From UBA11524 sp964464815 (lineage in GTDB: Bacteria; Bacillota; Clostridia; Christensenellales; Aristaeellaceae): a stretch of 44,859 nucleotides of DNA. Position numbers and translations under genes: made by a program. Position 1 is the first letter of the stretch. Each line of letters starts with the position of its first letter. Location of the stretch: contig CAYXHF010000017.1 of assembly GCA_964464815.1 (NCBI GenBank), forward strand, positions 1 through 44,859. Reading direction: 5' to 3'. The notes below the pieces were generated by a model that saw only the letters and a list, made by a program, of their open reading frames with translations, had not been told where the DNA came from and searched no databases. Below are positions 41,115 through 44,859 of this stretch, piece by piece.

Positions 41115-43361
41115 TTACATCATCGTGGTCGGGTTATATTCAAACCAGACCTCCGCTCCATCCTGCTTTTCGCGCGCCATGTCACTGAGCGCCGCGGCCA
41201 GTCGCTCCGTCTCCGGATTGACCAGGAGCTTAAAAATCACATGCCAGCGCGTTTTGCCGCGCAGCAGCTTGATACCCGGTTGATCCAAACGCATCATCAG
41301 CGTTCGTTTTTTCCATAGTGGATGTTCCTCCAGCAGGGCTTCGCATCGCCCATGCAGGGCCGTGGCCACCTGAAACGCCTTTCTGGGGTCGCTGCTTTCC
41401 ACCAGCAGACGCGCCAGAATCGTGAACGGCGGATACAGCGAGGTTCTGCGCCGCTGGAACTCCATCTCAAAGAATGTGCGATAATCCTGCGCGGCGGCGG
41501 CCTTGATAATTTCATCCTCCGGCTTGTAGGTCTGCACAATCACCTGACCCGGCAATGTGCCGCGTCCGGCGCGTCCTGCCACCTGTGTCAGCAGCTGGAA
41601 GGTGCGCTCTCTGGCGCGATAGTCGGGTAAATTCAGCGTCATATCCGCCGCAATCACGCCAACTACCGTTACCTTGGGAAAGTCCAGCCCCTTGGCAATC
41701 ATTTGCGTACCCACCAGCAGATGCGCCCGTCCGGAACGGAATTCGTCCAGGAGCTTGGCGTGCCCTTCCTTGCCGGAGGTCGTGTCAATGTCCATGCGAA
41801 CGATTTTTTCTTCCGGGAAGAGCTTTTGCAGCTCCTCGGCCACCTTCTGCGTTCCCGCACCAAAATAACGGATATACTTGCTTGCACACTGCGGACACGT
41901 CTGCGGCGGCGCGGCGGCATAGCCGCAATAGTGGCAATGCATCTGCGAATGGTCGCCGCCACTGTCCGTCACGTGGTATGTCATGGCCACATCGCAGTTG
42001 GGGCATTTGACCACATACCCGCAGCTGCGGCAGCTGACAAAGCTGTGATAGCCGCGCCGGTTCATCAGCAGCATCGCCTGTTCGCCGCGCGCCATGCAGC
42101 GCTTGAGTGCCATCACCAATTGGCCGGAGAAGATGCTGCGGTTGCCGCTATCCATCTCCTGGCGCATATCCACCACCGTCACCTGCGGCATGGGACGATT
42201 GCCCACACGGTCGGGCATTTCCAGCAGCACATAATCGCCACGCCGCGCCCGCGCAAAGGACAGAATGCTGGGCGTCGCCGAGGCAAGCAGCAGCGTCGCG
42301 CCTTCATTGTCGCATCGGCGCTGTGCCACCTCGCGCGCATCGTAGCGTGGATGGCGGTCGGACAGATACGTCGCCTCATGCTCCTCATCGACAATAATCA
42401 GCCCCAAATCGCCACAGGGCGCAAACACGGCCGAGCGTGCGCCAATGACCACACGCGCGTCGCCGCGCCGGATGCGCCGCCATTCGTCATATCTTTCGCC
42501 CGCACTCAGCCGAGAATGAAGCACCGCAGCCACCGCGCCGAACCGCGCCCGAAACCACGATACCATCTGCGGCGTCAGGGCAATTTCCGGCACGAGAATC
42601 ATGGCTGACTTACCTTCCATCAGTGCCTGACGAACCAGACGAATAAAGACCTCGGTCTTGCCGCTGCCCGTCACGCCGTGGAGCAGATACCGCCCTTTTC
42701 CCTGCCGGAGGCTGGGCAGCATTTCCGTCAGCACCTCCTGCTGGCCGGGTGTCAGCACCGGGTCTGGGGCAGGCTTTTCCTGCGCATCTCCGCCCGGGCG
42801 GCGAAGCACCTCCCGCTCCGACAGCACCACCAGACCAGCCGTTGCCAATTGCTGCAAGGCCGGCAGTGGATCCTTCACCAGCAGCTTCAAATCATCGACC
42901 GGACGCGCCTTGCCATCGGCCAGGAGCGTAAGCAGCAAGCGCCGTTTGGGCGACCGTTTTTCGGCCTGTGAGGCCGCCGTCATCTGCTCCTGACTGACAG
43001 ATGCCTGCACCATCTTCTGCTTCTTGACCTGAATGCGCCCACCGCGCATCTGGGCCGGCAGCATCAGGCGCAGCGTCTCGGCCAGCGGACAATGTGCATC
43101 CTCGGCCATCTGCTGTGCCAGCAATAGCAGGGACGGCTGAATCGCGGCATATTCCTCCAGCGGACGAATCACGTCCTTGAGCTTTTCCGGCGGCACATCT
43201 GCCGTTTCACTCAGGGACAGCACAACGCCTTCCTTCCGCATGCGGCCAAAGGGAACTTCCACACGCTGTCCCGCTGTCAGCGTCATGCCCTGCGGAATCC
43301 GGTAGGAGAATGTGTGCGCCACGTTTTCGTGAACAATGTCCACAATCACCTGCGCCAGCAT
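41115..43361 (-). CDS. priA: Primosomal protein N', replication restart helicase
   Basis: PriA recognises stalled replication forks and reloads the replicative helicase. The 748-residue protein has the N-terminal 3'-DNA-binding domain (AHTFSYRIPQGM, RVEVPFGRM), helicase motif I in LHGVTGSGKTEVFIRLV, DEEHE (motif II), and the zinc-binding insert with four CxxC pairs (CRSCG, CPNCD, CHYCG, CPQCA). GRAGRG and the C-terminal domain complete it. The start has AAGGAGG eight bases upstream and an excellent promoter. It is the first gene of the block priA-def-fmt-rsmB-rlmN-prpC-prkC-rsgA, all of which can be read from this promoter. An inverted repeat CGTCAT-gga-ATGACG at 43381-43395 lies in its short leader. 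Confidence 0.95.
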   Translation of the reverse strand: MLAQVIVDIVHENVAHTFSYRIPQGMTLTAGQRVEVPFGRMRKEGVVLSLSETADVPPEKLKDVIRPLEEYAAIQPSLLLLAQQMAEDAHCPLAETLRLMLPAQMRGGRIQVKKQKMVQASVSQEQMTAASQAEKRSPKRRLLLTLLADGKARPVDDLKLLVKDPLPALQQLATAGLVVLSEREVLRRPGGDAQEKPAPDPVLTPGQQEVLTEMLPSLRQGKGRYLLHGVTGSGKTEVFIRLVRQALMEGKSAMILVPEIALTPQMVSWFRARFGAVAAVLHSRLSAGERYDEWRRIRRGDARVVIGARSAVFAPCGDLGLIIVDEEHEATYLSDRHPRYDAREVAQRRCDNEGATLLLASATPSILSFARARRGDYVLLEMPDRVGNRPMPQVTVVDMRQEMDSGNRSIFSGQLVMALKRCMARGEQAMLLMNRRGYHSFVSCRSCGYVVKCPNCDVAMTYHVTDSGGDHSQMHCHYCGYAAAPPQTCPQCASKYIRYFGAGTQKVAEELQKLFPEEKIVRMDIDTTSGKEGHAKLLDEFRSGRAHLLVGTQMIAKGLDFPKVTVVGVIAADMTLNLPDYRARERTFQLLTQVAGRAGRGTLPGQVIVQTYKPEDEIIKAAAAQDYRTFFEMEFQRRRTSLYPPFTILARLLVESSDPRKAFQVATALHGRCEALLEEHPLWKKRTLMMRLDQPGIKLLRGKTRWHVIFKLLVNPETERLAAALSDMAREKQDGAEVWFEYNPTTMM

Positions 43362-43412
43362 CCCTTCAGCCTCCTTTCTGCGTCATGGAATGACGACAAT
43401 ACACCATTCTTT

Positions 43413-43441
43413 ATTATACAACGTAATCGGAAAGGGGTCAA
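43413..43441 (-). promoter_or_regulatory. Strong SigA-type promoter of the priA operon
   Basis: On the minus strand, -35 TTGACC (43441-43436), 17-nt spacer and a perfect -10 TATAAT (43418-43413), about 52 bp before the priA ATG. Confidence 0.88.
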
Positions 43442-43601
43442 GGGTTTTCCGTTGTCAGAAAGCAGGGCAATTCTGCATAGGTGCAGGGTTTTTCCCAGTC
43501 AAAAAGACGCTTTCCTCTGGTATTTTCATATCATTTGTGCTATGATAAAGAACGAAAAGCCGCTTGTGCTTTTGACCCAATTGATACGGAGGATAAAAGT
43601 A

Positions 43602-44009
43602 ATGAAGCGTCGTCCCCTGCTCCTTCCCATCTGCGCCGTGACTGCCCTGCTGTTCATTGCACTCATCGTCTTCCTCTTCGCGCCCAAGCCCGAGAAAAGC
43701 TCCATTTACGAATCCGTTGCTGACCCGTCCTGCTTTTCCGTCACCGCCGAGGCGCTCAATACCACCGTGCAGGAAACGTACTCACTCCACCGTGGCGATA
43801 CCATCATCGTGAGCTATCTGCGCACATCCGGCACGCTCGCCCTGCGCATCTGCAAGGATGCACAAGCCCCGATTTACGAGGGCACGAATCCCGACCTGAG
43901 TACCTTCCACGTGACCATTCCGATGGACGGCGATTACACCATCGCCATTTCCGGCAAGGACGGACAGGGCAAAATCGCCTGTGAGCTACAATGCATTCAA
44001 GCCGAATAA
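43602..44009 (+). CDS. Small membrane-anchored or secreted protein of unknown function
   Basis: A 135-residue protein. Residues 1-4 are basic (MKRR) and residues 6-25 form one hydrophobic helix (LLPICAVTALLFIALIVFLF), a signal anchor or uncleaved signal peptide. The outside part (about 30-135) is beta-rich: TYSLHRGDTIIVSYLRTSGT, HVTIPMDGDYTIAISGKD, resembling a small jelly-roll or pre-peptidase-type beta domain, but I do not assign a family. The frame is open upstream, but the ATG at 43602 has GGAGG nine bases upstream. A TATGAT hexamer at about 43541-43546 may be its -10 box; the -35 is poor. It ends at its own terminator. Confidence 0.75.
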   Translation: MKRRPLLLPICAVTALLFIALIVFLFAPKPEKSSIYESVADPSCFSVTAEALNTTVQETYSLHRGDTIIVSYLRTSGTLALRICKDAQAPIYEGTNPDLSTFHVTIPMDGDYTIAISGKDGQGKIACELQCIQAE

Positions 44010-44019
44010 CGCATGCTTC

Positions 44020-44054
44020 CCGCTGTACACGCCTTTGTGTGCGGCGGTTTTTTT
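44020..44054 (+). terminator. Rho-independent terminator of the small secreted protein gene
   Basis: CCGCTGTACAC (44020-44030) pairs with GTGTGCGGCGG (44037-44047) using two G-U wobbles, 6-nt loop, followed by seven T. Confidence 0.88.
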
Positions 44055-44113
44055 ACTAAGCTGCACTCAGCTTTGCCAGAGAGAAAAATCCACTATGCTC
44101 GGTGACATGTTTT

Positions 44114-44160
44114 AGACGAAAATTAGTATTACTTTCGACAAAGCTTCTCCTTTTTCGTCG
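44114..44160. promoter_or_regulatory. Cluster of Spo0A-box-like sites upstream of the Spo0A-like gene
   Basis: TTCGACA at 44134-44140 is an exact 0A box (TGTCGAA) on the minus strand. AGACGAA at 44114-44120 and TTCGTCG (CGACGAA reversed) at 44154-44160 are 6/7 matches. Centre-to-centre spacing is about 20 bp, close to two helix turns. They lie 60-110 bp before the ATG of the Spo0A-like gene, so autoregulation or control by the main Spo0A is possible. No clear -35/-10 pair was found. Confidence 0.5.
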
Positions 44161-44221
44161 CAGGAGTTTTTTTCGCCATGCAGAATTCCTCCATTCATTC
44201 CTGCAAGGAGGTCTTCGCATC

Positions 44222-44859
44222 ATGCATTTCCTGCTCGTTGCGGAAAGCTCACTGACCCTTTCGCTTTCCCAGGCCACGTTGGAGAACGTGAGCGACCGCA
44301 TCACCTGCCACACCGCGCTTCACGCCGCTCAGGCCGTGCATTGCCTGACGCAGTTTCCGATTCGCGCCGTGCTGCTCCTTCCCTGCCCGGTCAGTACGGC
44401 GCTGTCGCAGGCGCTGATGGCGCAGCCGCCGCTTGTGCCGCCGTATCTGCTGGGCGGTGTGGATGGCGACTTGCCACGTGCGGACGAATTGCTCCCATGG
44501 CTGGATGCCGCAAAAGCATCCCTGCGTCTGCCACAGCTGGCACTGCAAAGCCTGACAACGTATCTGCCACTGGCCACGCAGTTGCTGGGGACTCTGGACA
44601 TTGCTCCACGCCTGCGCGCGTGGGCGTTTCTGCCGGAAATGATTACGCTGACGATGCTGCACCCGCCGCTTTTGGAGGACTTGCAGCACTTCCTCTACCC
44701 ATTGATGGCCACACGCCACCACATCAGCAGCGCCGCCGTGGAGCGCCGACTGCGTTCGGCCGTGGAATCAACCTGGAATCAAGGCAATTACGCCACACTG
44801 GAACGCTTTTTCGGCCAATCCGTTGACCCTGATAAAGGCAAGCCGACCAACCGCGAATT
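44222..44859 (+). CDS. Spo0A-like transcription regulator with degenerate receiver domain (partial)
   Basis: The frame opens at ATG 44222 after AAGGAGG and stays open to the window end (212 codons seen). The last 85 or so visible residues match the Spo0A DNA-binding effector domain: LEDLQHFLYPLMATRHHISS, AVERRLRSAVESTWNQGN, and FFGQSVDPDKGKPTNREF, the last almost the family signature KPTNSEF. The N-terminal 115 residues have receiver-like size and hydrophobic pattern (FLLVAESS, RAVLLLPCPVS). The acidic pair after strand 1 is replaced by ES, and there is no Asp at the end of strand 3 (LLLPC), so phosphorylation in the usual way looks impossible. This is therefore probably a Spo0A paralogue with a pseudo-receiver rather than Spo0A itself; spoIVB is not beside it. 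Confidence 0.82.
   Translation, partial: MHFLLVAESSLTLSLSQATLENVSDRITCHTALHAAQAVHCLTQFPIRAVLLLPCPVSTALSQALMAQPPLVPPYLLGGVDGDLPRADELLPWLDAAKASLRLPQLALQSLTTYLPLATQLLGTLDIAPRLRAWAFLPEMITLTMLHPPLLEDLQHFLYPLMATRHHISSAAVERRLRSAVESTWNQGNYATLERFFGQSVDPDKGKPTNRE

Noticed and set aside
44055..44221. SigA promoter of the Spo0A-like gene
   Set aside because: TTGCCA with TATGCT has only 15-nt spacing and GTGACA with TATTAC has 19; neither is convincing.

Overview
This 44.9-kb window looks like the chromosome of a fairly GC-rich, Gram-positive member of the Clostridia. The reasons are: the order priA-def-fmt-rsmB-rlmN-prpC-prkC-rsgA-rpe, which is classic for Firmicutes; a PASTA-domain Ser/Thr kinase with its PP2C phosphatase; a Spo0A-type DNA-binding domain; strong AGGAGG ribosome binding sites; TTGACA/TATAAT promoters; and no outer-membrane components in the polysaccharide locus. 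No tRNA, rRNA, CRISPR array, IS element or phage gene was recognised. The taxonomic call is inference; no search was run.

Region 1 (1-16825, + strand) is one long exopolysaccharide operon whose start lies outside the window. It opens with the basic tail of an unseen gene, then a PelE-like membrane/TPR protein, a DUF2194-like protein in the place of PelA, the Pel glycosyltransferase PelF and the Pel exporter PelG. Without a break it continues into a DUF2304 protein, a GT4, a GT2, a DUF4874/DUF4832 protein, a GT2-like enzyme fused to a BspA-type leucine-rich-repeat domain, a second (Wzx/MATE-like) flippase, a GT8 and a large GT-C-like membrane protein. A strong bidirectional terminator closes it. 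Most junctions overlap or are under 35 bp.

Region 2 (16837-22833, - strand) holds a decayed solute-binding-protein pseudogene, a small secreted protein with its own promoter and terminator, and a two-gene unit: an orphan sugar-type solute-binding lipoprotein followed by a membrane GGDEF-EAL protein. Pel systems are normally controlled by cyclic di-GMP, so this unit is a plausible controller of region 1.

Region 3 (22881-28305, - strand) is metabolic: hisH-hisF-hisC, purA with a consensus promoter, and a two-domain flavodoxin-like oxidoreductase. Region 4 (28339-31052, + strand) is a two-gene operon: a Clp-like tandem AAA+ ATPase (first module degenerate, second intact) and an unrecognised acidic partner. 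It ends in a bidirectional terminator shared with a convergent RNA methyltransferase.

Region 5 (31058-43441, - strand) is the translation/cell-cycle cluster priA to rpe, nearly all by 4-nt overlaps, followed by rpe with its own promoter and leader, a 35-codon small ORF and an RsmF-like methyltransferase. RsmB carries a remarkable N-terminal tandem repeat of about 24 heptads. Region 6 (43602-44859, + strand) holds a small secreted protein and the start of a Spo0A-like regulator with a degenerate receiver domain, preceded by a cluster of 0A-box-like sites; it runs off the window.
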